Origin: Aeromonas dhakensis
Lineage (GTDB): Bacteria; Pseudomonadota; Gammaproteobacteria; Enterobacterales; Aeromonadaceae
Direction: 5' to 3'
DNA: 64,000 bases
Assembly (NCBI RefSeq): GCF_000820305.1
Contig: NZ_CDBH01000046.1
Location: 25,574 to 89,573 of the forward strand
Shown: piece after piece, positions 46,332 through 54,940 of the stretch
How positions within the stretch are numbered: the first letter of the stretch is position 1
Layout of the letters: every line of letters begins with the position of its first letter
Notes under the pieces: model-generated
What the model saw: only the letters and a program-made list of their open reading frames with translations
Told to the model about the DNA's origin: nothing
The model's database searches: none
Made by a program: the position numbers and the translations under genes

Positions 46332-46359
46332 GATGCCGACCCTGGTCGGCATTTTTTTG
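46332..46359 (+). terminator. Intrinsic terminator of proBA
   Basis: GATGCCGACC-CT-GGTCGGCAT followed by seven T residues. Confidence 0.9.
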
Positions 46360-46462
46360 CTTTTTTCTTGCGGGCTATCAGGGGCTTGCATATAACTATC
46401 CAGCAGGGTGTGGCGATATTTTGCACACTTTGCTAGCAACAAAAACGGGAGCAGATTCAAGG

Positions 46463-47098
46463 ATGAAGCAGACAGATTGGATAAAGCGCTGGGGAGCGCT
46501 GTGGCTGAGCGTACCACTGTTGCTGGGGGCGCTCTGTTTCAGCAGCAGCAGCCACGCCAGCTGGGATCAGGATCTATATCGCCAGTTGGGGCTGGCCGGC
46601 AAGCTCGACAAACAGGTGTTTCGCAAGGCTCTCAACAGTTACCAGAGCGTGCGCCACAAGCGCAAACCCATTCTCACCATCATCGACTACAGCAAACCCT
46701 CAACCCAGCGCCGTCTGTTCGTCATCGACGTGAAACGCCACAAGCTGCTCTATCACACCTGGGTCAGCCATGGCCGCAATTCGGGTGAGCGGGACGCTCG
46801 CCAGTTTTCCAACCAGTTCAACTCCATGAAGAGTTCGCTCGGGGTCTATCGCACCGCCGAAACCTATCAGGGCAAGCACGGCTATTCGCTGCGCCTCGAC
46901 GGCCTGAGCCCGGGCCAGAACAGCAATGCCCGCAAGCGGGCCATCGTCGTGCACGGCGCCGACTATGCGAGCCCCCGTCATCTGCTCAAATATGACAAGC
47001 TGGGGCGTAGCTGGGGTTGCCCGGCGCTGCCCAAGGAGCAATCCAGGGCCATCATCGACATCATCAAGGGGGGCAGCGTCATCTACGCCCATGGCTGA
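46463..47098 (+). CDS. Periplasmic L,D-transpeptidase-like protein
   Basis: 211 residues with a signal peptide (WLSVPLLLGALCFSSSSHA). The catalytic domain (L,D-transpeptidase_2 group) contains KRAIVVHGADYASP and SWGCPALPKEQS, giving the His and Cys of the active site (HGAxY and SxGCPA). These enzymes form or trim 3-3 crosslinks in peptidoglycan or bind lipoprotein to it; which reaction applies here is unknown. The start ATG 46463 is placed so that the signal peptide begins properly. Confidence 0.85.
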   Translation: MKQTDWIKRWGALWLSVPLLLGALCFSSSSHASWDQDLYRQLGLAGKLDKQVFRKALNSYQSVRHKRKPILTIIDYSKPSTQRRLFVIDVKRHKLLYHTWVSHGRNSGERDARQFSNQFNSMKSSLGVYRTAETYQGKHGYSLRLDGLSPGQNSNARKRAIVVHGADYASPRHLLKYDKLGRSWGCPALPKEQSRAIIDIIKGGSVIYAHG

Positions 47099-47114
47099 GG
47101 CCTGCCTTAAAGCC

Positions 47115-47150
47115 AAAAAAGAAGGCCAGCATATGCTGGCCTTTTTGTTT
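47115..47150. terminator. Bidirectional intrinsic terminator
   Basis: AAGGCCAGCATATGCTGGCCTT flanked by AAAAAAG and TTTGTTT; it serves both convergent genes. Confidence 0.9.
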
Positions 47151-47161
47151 CGGGTGATGGA

Positions 47162-47593
47162 TTACTTGCGTACCACCAGCACGGGGCAGGGGGCGTGACG
47201 GACCACGGATTCGGCGACGCTGCCCACCAGCAGGTGGCTGATGCCGGAGCGGCCGTGGCTGCCCATCACCACCAGATCGGCCTTCTCTTCTTTGGCCTGC
47301 ACGACGATCTCGTCGGCGGCGCGGCCGAAGCGTACCTCGAAGGTGGCCGGAATGGGCAGGCTGGCGATCAGCTCCTTCATCTGGCTCTTGGCCTGACGCT
47401 CCATCTCGTGGGTGATCTCGATGGCGGTCATGTGCAGGATCTTGTAACTGTCGAAGCCGTGCAGCTGGTCCACCACGTGAACCAGTTTGAGTTCGGCTTG
47501 ATGGCTCTGGGCCATGAATACGGCATAGTCGAGCACGGCTTGCGACATCTGGGAAAAATCGACCGGGCAGAGCAGGGTTTTGATGGATGGCAT
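47162..47593 (-). CDS. Universal stress protein (UspA family)
   Basis: 143 residues, a single Usp domain. The nucleotide-binding signature GSHGRSGISHLLVGSVAESV has the G-2x-G-9x-G-S pattern of ATP-binding members, followed by APCPVLVVR. The N-terminal PVDFSQMSQAVLDYA is typical. Cytoplasmic; single gene. Confidence 0.93.
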   Translation of the reverse strand: MPSIKTLLCPVDFSQMSQAVLDYAVFMAQSHQAELKLVHVVDQLHGFDSYKILHMTAIEITHEMERQAKSQMKELIASLPIPATFEVRFGRAADEIVVQAKEEKADLVVMGSHGRSGISHLLVGSVAESVVRHAPCPVLVVRK

Positions 47594-47803
47594 ATGAAGG
47601 CTCCCCTATGGTTGGGTTACTAATGAATCTCATTGTCAATAATACCCATTCGGTCGGCAATAACCCTCGACTCGCTCGCAAAACCGGTAAAAAGTGGTGC
47701 TTTGCCGACGGATCTTCATATCATGGGATATGGCCTGTGCACCCTTGCCAGATAGGCCGGCTCGATGGGTGACAGCGTTCGCCTCCGGAGAAATAGTCAA
47801 GAC

Positions 47804-48547
47804 ATGGTTCGTTTGCTGCTTTCATGGGTATTGCTGCTGCTCTGCTGGCCCGGTCGGGCCGATCCCCTCAATGTCTATTGCGATGACTGGCCGGGTTTTT
47901 GCCAGCGGGATGGGCGTGGCATCTATCTGGACATAGTGCGCGCCATCTACCAGCCCAATGGCTACGAGGTCATCCCCCGCATCGTGCCCTACAAGCGGGC
48001 GCTGGCGGTGATCGCCCAGCAGGGGGGCGACATGGCGATGGGAGTCTACCGGGATGAGGTGAGTGGCGTGCTGCAGCCCCGTTATCCCGCCTCGGCCGAT
48101 GACCTGACGGTGCTGATGCTCAAGAAGTGGCAGCCCCAGTGGCTGGGCGAGTCGAGCCTCAAGGGGCAGGGGGTGGTGTGGCTGCGGGGCTGGGCCTTTG
48201 ACAAGTACATCCCGGTCTCCATGCGCTGGCACGAGATAGACAGCCACGACATGGCGCTGCAACTGCTGGCCAAGGAGCGCTACCGTTACTATCTGACTGC
48301 CGGGGTGCTCTACTCGGAGGACTCCATTCCTGCCAACATGCATCGTACCTTCCTGCGCTGGATCCCGACCTACCCCATCTTTGCCGACACCGAGAAGGGG
48401 CACACCCTGCAGCAGCTCTGGGATCAGGGCATGGTCAACCTGGTGCGGCACGGCACCCTGGCCGAAATCTACCGACGCTATCGGTTGCACGACTACTACC
48501 GTGGTTTTATCGAAGAGCAGGAGCAGCGGCTAAAGCCTGGCAACTAA
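47804..48547 (+). CDS. Periplasmic solute-binding-like protein (SBP_bac_3 type)
   Basis: 247 residues. The signal peptide LLLSWVLLLLCWPGRA precedes a domain of the amino-acid-binding type II fold (DPLNVYCDDWPGFCQ, GIYLDIVRAIYQPNGYEV, YKRALAVIAQQGGDMAMGVY). No permease or ATPase genes are adjacent, so a stand-alone sensor or orphan binding role is likely. ATG 47804 gives a compact signal peptide; its ribosome binding site (CGGAG) is rather distant. Confidence 0.8.
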   Translation: MVRLLLSWVLLLLCWPGRADPLNVYCDDWPGFCQRDGRGIYLDIVRAIYQPNGYEVIPRIVPYKRALAVIAQQGGDMAMGVYRDEVSGVLQPRYPASADDLTVLMLKKWQPQWLGESSLKGQGVVWLRGWAFDKYIPVSMRWHEIDSHDMALQLLAKERYRYYLTAGVLYSEDSIPANMHRTFLRWIPTYPIFADTEKGHTLQQLWDQGMVNLVRHGTLAEIYRRYRLHDYYRGFIEEQEQRLKPGN

Positions 48548-48595
48548 AACGCCCTGCGTCGGGGAGGGCTGGTTACCTGTTCAGGAACTTTTCTG

Positions 48596-48708
48596 TCAGC
48601 TTGCCGAGTTGCCGCGCAGCTGCTTGGCTAGTCGATCGTAGAGGACCACATTGACCGAGGCGGCTAGATTGATGCAGCCCTTGGGTATGGCCACGTAGAT
48701 CACCTCTT
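48596..48708 (-). pseudogene. Relic of a second RNA methyltransferase 3' end
   Basis: Read on the minus strand, this begins 5 bases after the stop of the intact gene and encodes EVIYVAIPKGCINLAASVN, then VVLYDRLAKQLRGNSAS and a stop. The intact gene ends EVIYVPTRGCMNLAASVN, ILYDRLAKQLRAK. The DNA is clearly diverged (for example CTAGCCGCC for CTGGCGGCC) and one codon longer. There is no start codon. Confidence 0.92.
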
Positions 48709-48710
48709 GC

Positions 48711-49217
48711 TTACTTGGCACGCAGCTGCTTGGCCAGTCGGTCATAGAGAATTACGTTGACCGAGGCCGCCAGATTCATGCATCCCCGGGTCGGTACGTA
48801 GATCACCTCTTTCACCGCCTTGAAGCGGGCCGGCTCCAGGGTGCCGTCTTCGGGGCCGAAGATGTAGAAGGCGCGCGCCGGGTGTACATAGTCCGGCAGC
48901 GAAGTGGCTCCCTCGATCAGATCCACCAGCACCGGGGTGCAGCCGTCCGGCACCATGGCCATCAGATCGTCGACACCGAGCAGGGGGATCTGCTCCACCA
49001 TCTGCTTGGTGTCGGTGACGAAACGGCGCGCCAGCTCGAAGCGGGTCCCCGTGTAGTAGACCTCATCCGCCCCATAGCAGCCGGCGGCCCGCATCACGGC
49101 CCCCACGTTCTCCGGTGACTTGGGGTTGACCAGCCCGATGCAGCAATAACCTGCATCGCCGTGCTGCGCTGACTCATCCCCCTGTGGTGGCAGGCATTCG
49201 TGATCTGACTCTCTCAT
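48711..49217 (-). CDS. SpoU/TrmH-family RNA 2'-O-methyltransferase
   Basis: 168 residues of SPOUT fold. Motif 1 is GLVNPKSPENVGAVMRAAGC, motif 2 AFYIFGPEDGTLEP, and motif 3 VYVP-like VIYVPTRGCMNLAASVNV, which form the knotted SAM site. It methylates ribose 2'-OH in tRNA or rRNA; the exact target cannot be read from sequence. ATG 49217 follows GAGGAGAGCGAG. A diverged copy of its last codons follows the stop. Confidence 0.9.
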   Translation of the reverse strand: MRESDHECLPPQGDESAQHGDAGYCCIGLVNPKSPENVGAVMRAAGCYGADEVYYTGTRFELARRFVTDTKQMVEQIPLLGVDDLMAMVPDGCTPVLVDLIEGATSLPDYVHPARAFYIFGPEDGTLEPARFKAVKEVIYVPTRGCMNLAASVNVILYDRLAKQLRAK

Positions 49218-49414
49218 CTCGCTCTCCTCTGTGGCGGCCGCATTATAAGCCGCACTCGCCGTCAGGCGCAGGAAAAGTGACGCTCGATGGCCGAGTGTCG
49301 CTTGCTGCCATCCGCCGAATTTTTGTGCGCAAGCCGACAATTTTTGCACGAGGCGATGGCGGGTAAACGTTTTTCGGAAATAATGGACAAACGTTTGTAA
49401 CTGGATGTTTGTCT

Positions 49415-50506
49415 ATGACGGAACGTGAGCAAGAGATCCTCGCCCTGCTGCGCCAGGATCCCATGATTGCCCAGCAGGAGCTGGCGGACAGGCTCGGCAT
49501 CAGCCGTTCGGCGCTGGCGAGTCACATCTCCAGCCTGATGCGCCAGGGCTATGTGCAGGGGCGCGGCTACGTGCTGCGGGAGGGCCCCTACGCCGTGGTG
49601 ATCGGCGGTGCCAACATGGATATCTGCGGCTGCAGCCACGACAATCTGCGCATCGGGGATTCCAACCCGGGCCGGGTGCGTACCTCCGCCGGCGGGGTGG
49701 GGCGCAACATCGCCGAGAACCTGGCGCGGCTCGGCACCGACACCCGGCTGCTGACCGCGGTGGGCAACGATCAGTACGGCCATCACCTGCTGGAGGTGAG
49801 CCAGCGCGCCGGCGTCGACGTGCGCCAGGTGCTGGTGCTGGACGGCCAGGCCACCTCCTGTTACCTCAGCCTGCACGATGGCAGCGGCGAGATGAGCTGC
49901 GCCGTCAACGACATGGGGATCATCGACCAGCTCACCCCGGCCCGGCTCGCCCCCTTGAGCGGTTTTCTCGGGGCGGCGCGGCTCTGGCTGCTCGACACCA
50001 ACCTCGCCACCCACACCCTCGACTGGCTGTTCGAGCGCCAGGGGGAGCACATCATCTTCGTGGACACCGTGTCGGTCGCCAAGGTGGAGAAGATCCGCCC
50101 CTGGCTGCACCGCATCCACACCCTCAAACCGAACCGCAGCGAGGCGGAGCAGCTGTGCGGCTTGCGCATCGCCGGGCCGGACACCTGGCCCATGGCGGCG
50201 GCCTGGTTCCACCGCGCCGGGGTGCAGCGGCTGTTCCTGAGCCTCGGGGATCAGGGGATCTTCTATAGCGACGGGGAGTGCCAGGGCCATCTGCCCGTGC
50301 TCGGCAGCCCGGTCGTCAACGTGACCGGCGGCGGCGATGCCTTCATGGCAGGGCTGGCCCACGCCTGGTTGCAGGAGCAAGGCATCGTCGAGACCGCCCG
50401 TTTCGCCCTCGGCTGCGCCGCGCTCACCGTCAATTGTTCCGATACCGTCTTTTCCGGCCTCTCCAAGGCCGCCGTTGAACGCATGCTGGAGGAGTACCCA
50501 TGTTGA
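49415..50506 (+). CDS. psuK: Pseudouridine kinase with N-terminal winged helix
   Basis: 363 residues. A winged-helix DNA-binding domain (about 1-55, MTEREQEILALLRQDPMIAQ, then LADRLGISRSALASHISSL) precedes a PfkB-family kinase with TSAGGVGRNIAENLARLG and the catalytic GGGDAFMAGLAHA. It phosphorylates pseudouridine for cleavage by PsuG, whose gene overlaps by 7 bases. The wHTH suggests autoregulation, as in other PfkB proteins with this fusion. A TTG at 49409 is also in frame; ATG 49415 is preferred. Confidence 0.92.
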   Translation: MTEREQEILALLRQDPMIAQQELADRLGISRSALASHISSLMRQGYVQGRGYVLREGPYAVVIGGANMDICGCSHDNLRIGDSNPGRVRTSAGGVGRNIAENLARLGTDTRLLTAVGNDQYGHHLLEVSQRAGVDVRQVLVLDGQATSCYLSLHDGSGEMSCAVNDMGIIDQLTPARLAPLSGFLGAARLWLLDTNLATHTLDWLFERQGEHIIFVDTVSVAKVEKIRPWLHRIHTLKPNRSEAEQLCGLRIAGPDTWPMAAAWFHRAGVQRLFLSLGDQGIFYSDGECQGHLPVLGSPVVNVTGGGDAFMAGLAHAWLQEQGIVETARFALGCAALTVNCSDTVFSGLSKAAVERMLEEYPC

Positions 50507-51408
50507 ACGCTTACCTCGATATCCAACCTGAAGTTGCCGCCGCCCTGGCCGCCGGCAAGCCTGTGGTGGCCCTGGAGTCCACCATCATCTCCCACGGCAT
50601 GCCCTATCCGCAGAACGTGGAGACGGCGCGCCAGGTGGAGCAGGTGGTGCGGGACAACGGCGCCGTGCCGGCCACCATCGCCATCATCGATGGCCGCCTC
50701 AAGGTGGGTCTGGATGCGGGGGCGCTGGAGGCGCTGGGCCGGGCCGGCCACGCCGCCACCAAGTGCAGCCGCCGCGACATCCCCTTCGTGCTGGCCAACA
50801 AGGGGCTGGGAGCCACCACGGTTGCCTCCACCATGATCATTGCCGCCATGGCCGGGATCCGGGTGTTTGCCACCGGCGGTATCGGCGGCGTGCATCGCGG
50901 CGCCCAGGAGACCTTCGACATCTCCGCCGACCTGCAGGAGTTTGCCCAGACCCCGGTAGCCGTGGTCTGCGCCGGTGCCAAGTCGATCCTCGACATCGGT
51001 CTGACCCTGGAGTACCTGGAGACCCAGGGCGTGCCGGTGATCGGCTACCAGACCGAGGAGCTGCCCGCCTTCTACACCCGCGAGAGCGGCTTCAAGGTGG
51101 ATTACCGCCTCGAGAGCCCGACGGCGATCGCGCAGGCGCTGCGCCTCAAGTGGGAGCTGGGGCTGGCGGGCGGCGCCGTGGTGGCGAACCCCATCCCGGC
51201 CCAGTTTGCCATGCCCAAGGCCGACATCGATGCCGCCATTGCCCAGGCACTGCGAGAGGCGGACGAGCAGGGGGTGAAGGGCAAGGAGTCCACCCCCTTC
51301 CTGCTGGCCCGGGTGTGCGAACTGACCGGCGGCAACTCGCTGGCAGCCAACATTCAGCTGGTACTGAACAACGCCGCGCTGGGGGCGCGCATCGCCGCCA
51401 GCCTCTGA
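50500..51408 (+). CDS. psuG: Pseudouridine-5'-phosphate glycosidase
   Basis: 302 residues. It reversibly cleaves pseudouridine 5'-phosphate to uracil and ribose 5-phosphate. Family blocks VVALESTIISHGMPYPQN, GLGATTVASTMIIAAMAGI, ATGGIGGVHRGAQETFDISA and GGNSLAANIQLVLNNA are all present. Start overlaps psuK, so the pair is translated together. Confidence 0.96.
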   Translation: MLNAYLDIQPEVAAALAAGKPVVALESTIISHGMPYPQNVETARQVEQVVRDNGAVPATIAIIDGRLKVGLDAGALEALGRAGHAATKCSRRDIPFVLANKGLGATTVASTMIIAAMAGIRVFATGGIGGVHRGAQETFDISADLQEFAQTPVAVVCAGAKSILDIGLTLEYLETQGVPVIGYQTEELPAFYTRESGFKVDYRLESPTAIAQALRLKWELGLAGGAVVANPIPAQFAMPKADIDAAIAQALREADEQGVKGKESTPFLLARVCELTGGNSLAANIQLVLNNAALGARIAASL

Positions 51409-51422
51409 TCCGCTGTCGCAAC

Positions 51423-51454
51423 AAAAAAGAGGGCCCGCGGGCCCTCTTTTTTTA
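51423..51454. terminator. Bidirectional intrinsic terminator
   Basis: AAGAGGGCCCGCGGGCCCTCTT with AAAA on the left and TTTTT on the right; shared by psuG and the carbonic anhydrase gene. Confidence 0.9.
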
Positions 51455-51481
51455 TGTTGGCTCTGTGAGTTGCCGGGGGCG

Positions 51482-52210
51482 TTATTGCAGTACCAGCCGA
51501 CCGTGCAGCGGCTGCACGGGTCTGTTGTTGGGGTGGTGCATCACCGCCTTGAAGGCGTCGATCTGGCCCTGACTCACCTGCACCGGCTGCTTCATCACCA
51601 GCCAGCGCACCCCTTCCGAGCAGGGTGGGGTGGTCAGCGAGCCGCTGAAGCGGTAGTAGTCGCGTTTAGCGGGCAGCAGTTGTTCGGCCGAGATCGGTTC
51701 CTTGAAGGCGTGACTCTCTCCCGCCTTGGCTGGCAGCAGCTGCCAGGCCTGGCTCAGGGCAGCATTGGCCTGGCCCGGCTCGAACATCACCGCGACCACC
51801 GCGAGCTCCCCCTGATCATTGACGTGCACCAGGTGCCCCTCCAGGGGGTAGGACTTGCCCTCGATGAGGTTTTCGCTGGGGGCGTGGAAGTGGAACTGCT
51901 TGAGCTCGAAGTGCATGCCGTCGAGTTCAAGGCTGCTGCCCGGGGCATAGTCGACCTGCACCGTGTGGCCGTTGTTGGTGACACTGCGGCCCCCCGCCAG
52001 GTAGTGAAACTGCAGCGGGGCCAGCTCGGCCTCGACCAGACCGTCGAGGTTGACCGGCGACTGGTTGCTGCCCGCGCACTGGCCAAATTCCGGGGTCAGT
52101 CTGGCCCATTTTGCCGGGCCGGCCTCGCCGCTGTATTCCCAGTGCACTGTAGCGGCAAAGGCGGCGGGGCAGAGCAACAGGGCGGCGGCCAACAGGGACT
52201 CTTTCATCAT
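51482..52210 (-). CDS. Periplasmic alpha-carbonic anhydrase
   Basis: 242 residues with a cleaved signal peptide (LLAAALLLCPAAFA). The zinc ligands are in ELKQFHFHAPSEN and GHLVHVN; QSPVNL and SGSLTTPPCSEGV are further alpha-class hallmarks. It hydrates CO2 in the periplasm. ATG 52210 and ATG 52207 are both possible; AAGGA is better spaced for 52207. Confidence 0.94.
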   Translation of the reverse strand: MMKESLLAAALLLCPAAFAATVHWEYSGEAGPAKWARLTPEFGQCAGSNQSPVNLDGLVEAELAPLQFHYLAGGRSVTNNGHTVQVDYAPGSSLELDGMHFELKQFHFHAPSENLIEGKSYPLEGHLVHVNDQGELAVVAVMFEPGQANAALSQAWQLLPAKAGESHAFKEPISAEQLLPAKRDYYRFSGSLTTPPCSEGVRWLVMKQPVQVSQGQIDAFKAVMHHPNNRPVQPLHGRLVLQ

Positions 52211-52657
52211 GCATCCTTATCTTGATTGAAAAGCACGGCGATCCGTTTCCTGCATTGACGAGGAAATAACGGAAGGCATCATCTGAATTGCGGGATACAG
52301 AAGGTCAGACGCTATTTTTATTATTGGCTGGGTGAACGCCGGCGATATTTATGATGCATTCAAGATGAATCTAAATAACGGGGCGGTCACGCCTGCATAT
52401 TGAATAATCGCTTTATTCAATGACAGCAATCTAATTAATTGGCTGTCATTGTGGATGAATTTGCTCATAATTTATTCATCAGAATTCAGCTCTTTTTTGC
52501 CGCGCAAGTCCCCGCCATCAGTCCGTCCGCAATATATTAATTCATTGTTTTTAATGTGGTTTTTGTTGGTCTCATTTGATCTTGAGCAAATTATGCACAG
52601 GCTTTCCCGGGCAGGCTGAGGCTGCTGTTATGCACAGCCACAAGGGAGAGATAAAAA
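52211..52657. other. AT-rich intergenic region with inverted repeats
   Basis: No gene in 447 bases. Two adjacent inverted repeats stand out: TGAATAA-TCGCT-TTATTCA (52401-52419) and AATGACAGC...GCTGTCATT (52419-52450). The region holds the FNR-like site of the peroxidase gene. Low GC compared with its surroundings. Confidence 0.5.
52576..52589 (+). promoter_or_regulatory. FNR-like site upstream of the cytochrome c peroxidase gene
   Basis: TTGAT-CTTG-AGCAA, one mismatch from the FNR consensus TTGAT-N4-ATCAA, 68 bases before the start codon. Bacterial cytochrome c peroxidase genes are commonly activated by FNR. Confidence 0.55.
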
Positions 52658-53635
52658 ATGAATAAATATTATCTGTTGCTGGCGCTGGGCCTGCCAGGGA
52701 TGGGGTGGGCGAACGAGCCGATCCAGGCAGTGGAAGCAGCCAAGGTGAGCGCACCGGAAAAAGTCGAGCTGGGCAAGATGCTGTTTTTCGAGCCGCGGCT
52801 CTCGAAATCCAACGCCATCTCCTGCAACTCCTGCCACAACCTGGCGACCGGCGGAGTGGACAACCAGGTCAGTTCCCTCGGCCACAAGTGGAAGGAGGGG
52901 CCGATCAATTCGCCCACCGTGCTCAACTCCAGCCTCAACTTCGTGCAGTTCTGGGATGGGCGCGCCAAGGATCTGCAGGCGCAGGCTGCGGGCCCCATCG
53001 AGAACCCGCTGGAGATGGCCTTCAGCCACAAGCTGGCGGTGGAAACCCTGCACACCCTGCCCGAGTACCGGGCCCGCTTCAGCGCCGTGTACGGCAAGGC
53101 GGACTTCGGCATCGACGAGGTGACCGATGCCATCGCCGCCTTCGAGGAGACCCTGGTCACCCCCGATGCGCCGTTCGATCGCTGGCTGAAGGGGGATGCC
53201 AAGGCGCTGACTGCGCAGCAGCTGAAGGGCTATCAGCTGTTCAAGGAGAAGGGCTGCACCGCCTGCCACAACGGGGTGGCCATCGGCGGCAACTCCTACC
53301 AGAAGATGGGGCTGGTCAAGCCGTTCAAGACCGACAACCCGGCCCAGGGACGCGGTGGGGTGACCGGCGAGAAGCAGTTCATCGGCTGGTTCAAGGTGCC
53401 GACCCTGCGCAACATCGAGCTGACCTACCCCTACTTCCACGACGGCTCAGTGTGGGATCTGAAGGAGGCGGTGCAGATCATGGCGGACATCCAGCTCGGC
53501 CAGACCCTGAGCGAGCAGGAGGCGGACGACATGACCGCCTACCTCAAGAGCCTGACCGGCGAGCAGCCGCAGATCGTGTTGCCGATCCTGCCGCCCTCCC
53601 AGCCCGATACCCCCAGGCCTCAGGTCAAGAGCTGA
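52658..53635 (+). CDS. Di-haem cytochrome c peroxidase
   Basis: 325 residues with a signal peptide (LLLALGLPGMGWA). Two haem c sites: CNSCH (near residue 58) and CTACH (near residue 201). Conserved PTLRNIELTYPYFHDGSVWDL and the Met-containing ligand region follow. It reduces H2O2 in the periplasm using electrons from c-type cytochromes. The proline-rich C-terminal tail is slightly longer than usual. An FNR-like site lies upstream. Confidence 0.95.
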   Translation: MNKYYLLLALGLPGMGWANEPIQAVEAAKVSAPEKVELGKMLFFEPRLSKSNAISCNSCHNLATGGVDNQVSSLGHKWKEGPINSPTVLNSSLNFVQFWDGRAKDLQAQAAGPIENPLEMAFSHKLAVETLHTLPEYRARFSAVYGKADFGIDEVTDAIAAFEETLVTPDAPFDRWLKGDAKALTAQQLKGYQLFKEKGCTACHNGVAIGGNSYQKMGLVKPFKTDNPAQGRGGVTGEKQFIGWFKVPTLRNIELTYPYFHDGSVWDLKEAVQIMADIQLGQTLSEQEADDMTAYLKSLTGEQPQIVLPILPPSQPDTPRPQVKS

Positions 53636-53877
53636 GCGGGCGTGATGATTGCAGCGGAGCCGCCGGCTCCGCTTTTTTGTTCCTATCTATCTGATAAGCC
53701 TCTCGAAGTTACTGCACTACACAATGACAAAGGGATGACAATCCCCCAGCTGGCGACGGCGATTTTACCGATTTGCAGCCCTCTTCACATTTCCGACACG
53801 CTCACAATTCGTTCGATTGCCTTACTCATCCGACCTGGTGTCAAATCACTCCGCCTAACACAAGGAGTGGCATAATA

Positions 53878-54633
53878 ATGAATAATATCAATAAATTAGT
53901 TCTGGCTATCGGATTCACTCTCACCACCTTCCCGAGCCTGGCGGCGGGCTTCCAATGCAAGGATCACGTCAAGCTCGGGGTACCCAGCCAATCCAGTCAA
54001 CTGCTGTGCCGGGACGGCTATGCCGCCGGTTACAACTACGACACCAAGGTCTCTGACTGGGTCTCTTATCGGATGACGGCCGCCAGCGCCCAGGGTCAGG
54101 TGCCGCGCAAGGATGCCTTTGCCGAGGACAAGGAGGTGCCGGTGCAGTTCCGCGCCACCCTGGCCGACTACAAGGGCTCCGGTTATGACCGTGGCCACCA
54201 GGCGCCCGCGGCGGACATGCGTTCCACCGCCACCACCATGAAGCAGAGCTTCCTGCTGACCAACATGACCCCGCAGCTGCCGGCGCTCAACCAGGGGGCC
54301 TGGCGCATCCTGGAGGAGAAGACCCGGCAGTGGGCCATCGCCTATCAGGATGTCTATGTGATCACCGGCCCCATCTTCACCAACTCCGATGCTTCCATCG
54401 GCAACGGTGTGACCGTGCCCCACGCCTACTACCGGGTGGTGATGGATGTGGCCAACAAGGAGGCGATCGCCTTCATCCTGCCGCAGGAGAATGTGTCGGC
54501 CAGCCGGCTGGCGGATTACATAGTGACGGTGGATGAGGTGGAGCAGCAGACCGGGCTCGATTTCTTCGCCGAGCTGCCGGATGAACAGGAAGAGGCCATG
54601 GAGTCCCAGCTGATGGCCATGTGGAGCAACTGA
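53878..54633 (+). CDS. Secreted DNA/RNA non-specific endonuclease
   Basis: 251 residues, NucA family of beta-beta-alpha metal nucleases. Signal peptide LVLAIGFTLTTFPSLAAG; the active-site DRGH motif is in GSGYDRGHQAPAADM, with the metal-binding Asn in LTNMTPQLPALNQGAW. ATG 53878 has AAGGAGTGG upstream. It probably degrades extracellular DNA and RNA for nutrition. Confidence 0.94.
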   Translation: MNNINKLVLAIGFTLTTFPSLAAGFQCKDHVKLGVPSQSSQLLCRDGYAAGYNYDTKVSDWVSYRMTAASAQGQVPRKDAFAEDKEVPVQFRATLADYKGSGYDRGHQAPAADMRSTATTMKQSFLLTNMTPQLPALNQGAWRILEEKTRQWAIAYQDVYVITGPIFTNSDASIGNGVTVPHAYYRVVMDVANKEAIAFILPQENVSASRLADYIVTVDEVEQQTGLDFFAELPDEQEEAMESQLMAMWSN

Positions 54634-54653
54634 GTTCACCCATGACGCTGATG

Positions 54654-54682
54654 AAAACAGGGGCCTGTCGGCCCCTGTTTCT
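54654..54682 (+). terminator. Intrinsic terminator of the endonuclease gene
   Basis: AAACAGGGGCC-TGTC-GGCCCCTGTTT followed by CTATTT; weak T-run. It overlaps the stop of the convergent small lipoprotein gene. Confidence 0.65.
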
Positions 54683-54896
54683 ATTTGCTCAGCTCATCAC
54701 CGACCTTCTTGACGGTGTCCCGGGTGCCGTGGCCTATCTCGCGGGTCACGTCCCGGGTGGTGTGGCCAATCTCGCGGGTCACATTGCGAGTGGTGTGCCC
54801 CACGGTTCTGCCCGCCTCCTTGATGTCGGCGCAGCCGCCGAGCAGGCTGCCCAGAACCAGGCCGAGGGCCATCAGGGCCATGCAGTCACGCCTCAT
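54681..54896 (-). CDS. Small entericidin-like lipoprotein with internal repeats
   Basis: 71 residues. Lipobox GSLLGGC near residue 22, then a short mature peptide built from an 11-residue repeat: GHTTRNVTREI, GHTTRDVTREI and a weaker GHGTRDTVKKV. The repeats would form an amphipathic helix rich in Thr and Arg. It resembles entericidin-type lipoproteins in size but without close sequence identity. Function unknown. Confidence 0.78.
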   Translation of the reverse strand: MRRDCMALMALGLVLGSLLGGCADIKEAGRTVGHTTRNVTREIGHTTRDVTREIGHGTRDTVKKVGDELSK

Positions 54897-54940
54897 GCCG
54901 TGCTCCTTCTCGTTTCATCATCGTTATGCCGATGGCGGCA

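Noticed and set aside
47594..47660. A possible Fur box between the universal stress gene and the binding-protein gene (AATGAATCTCATTGTCAATA)
   Set aside because: Only part of it matches the Fur consensus and neither neighbour is an iron gene. Not strong enough to list.
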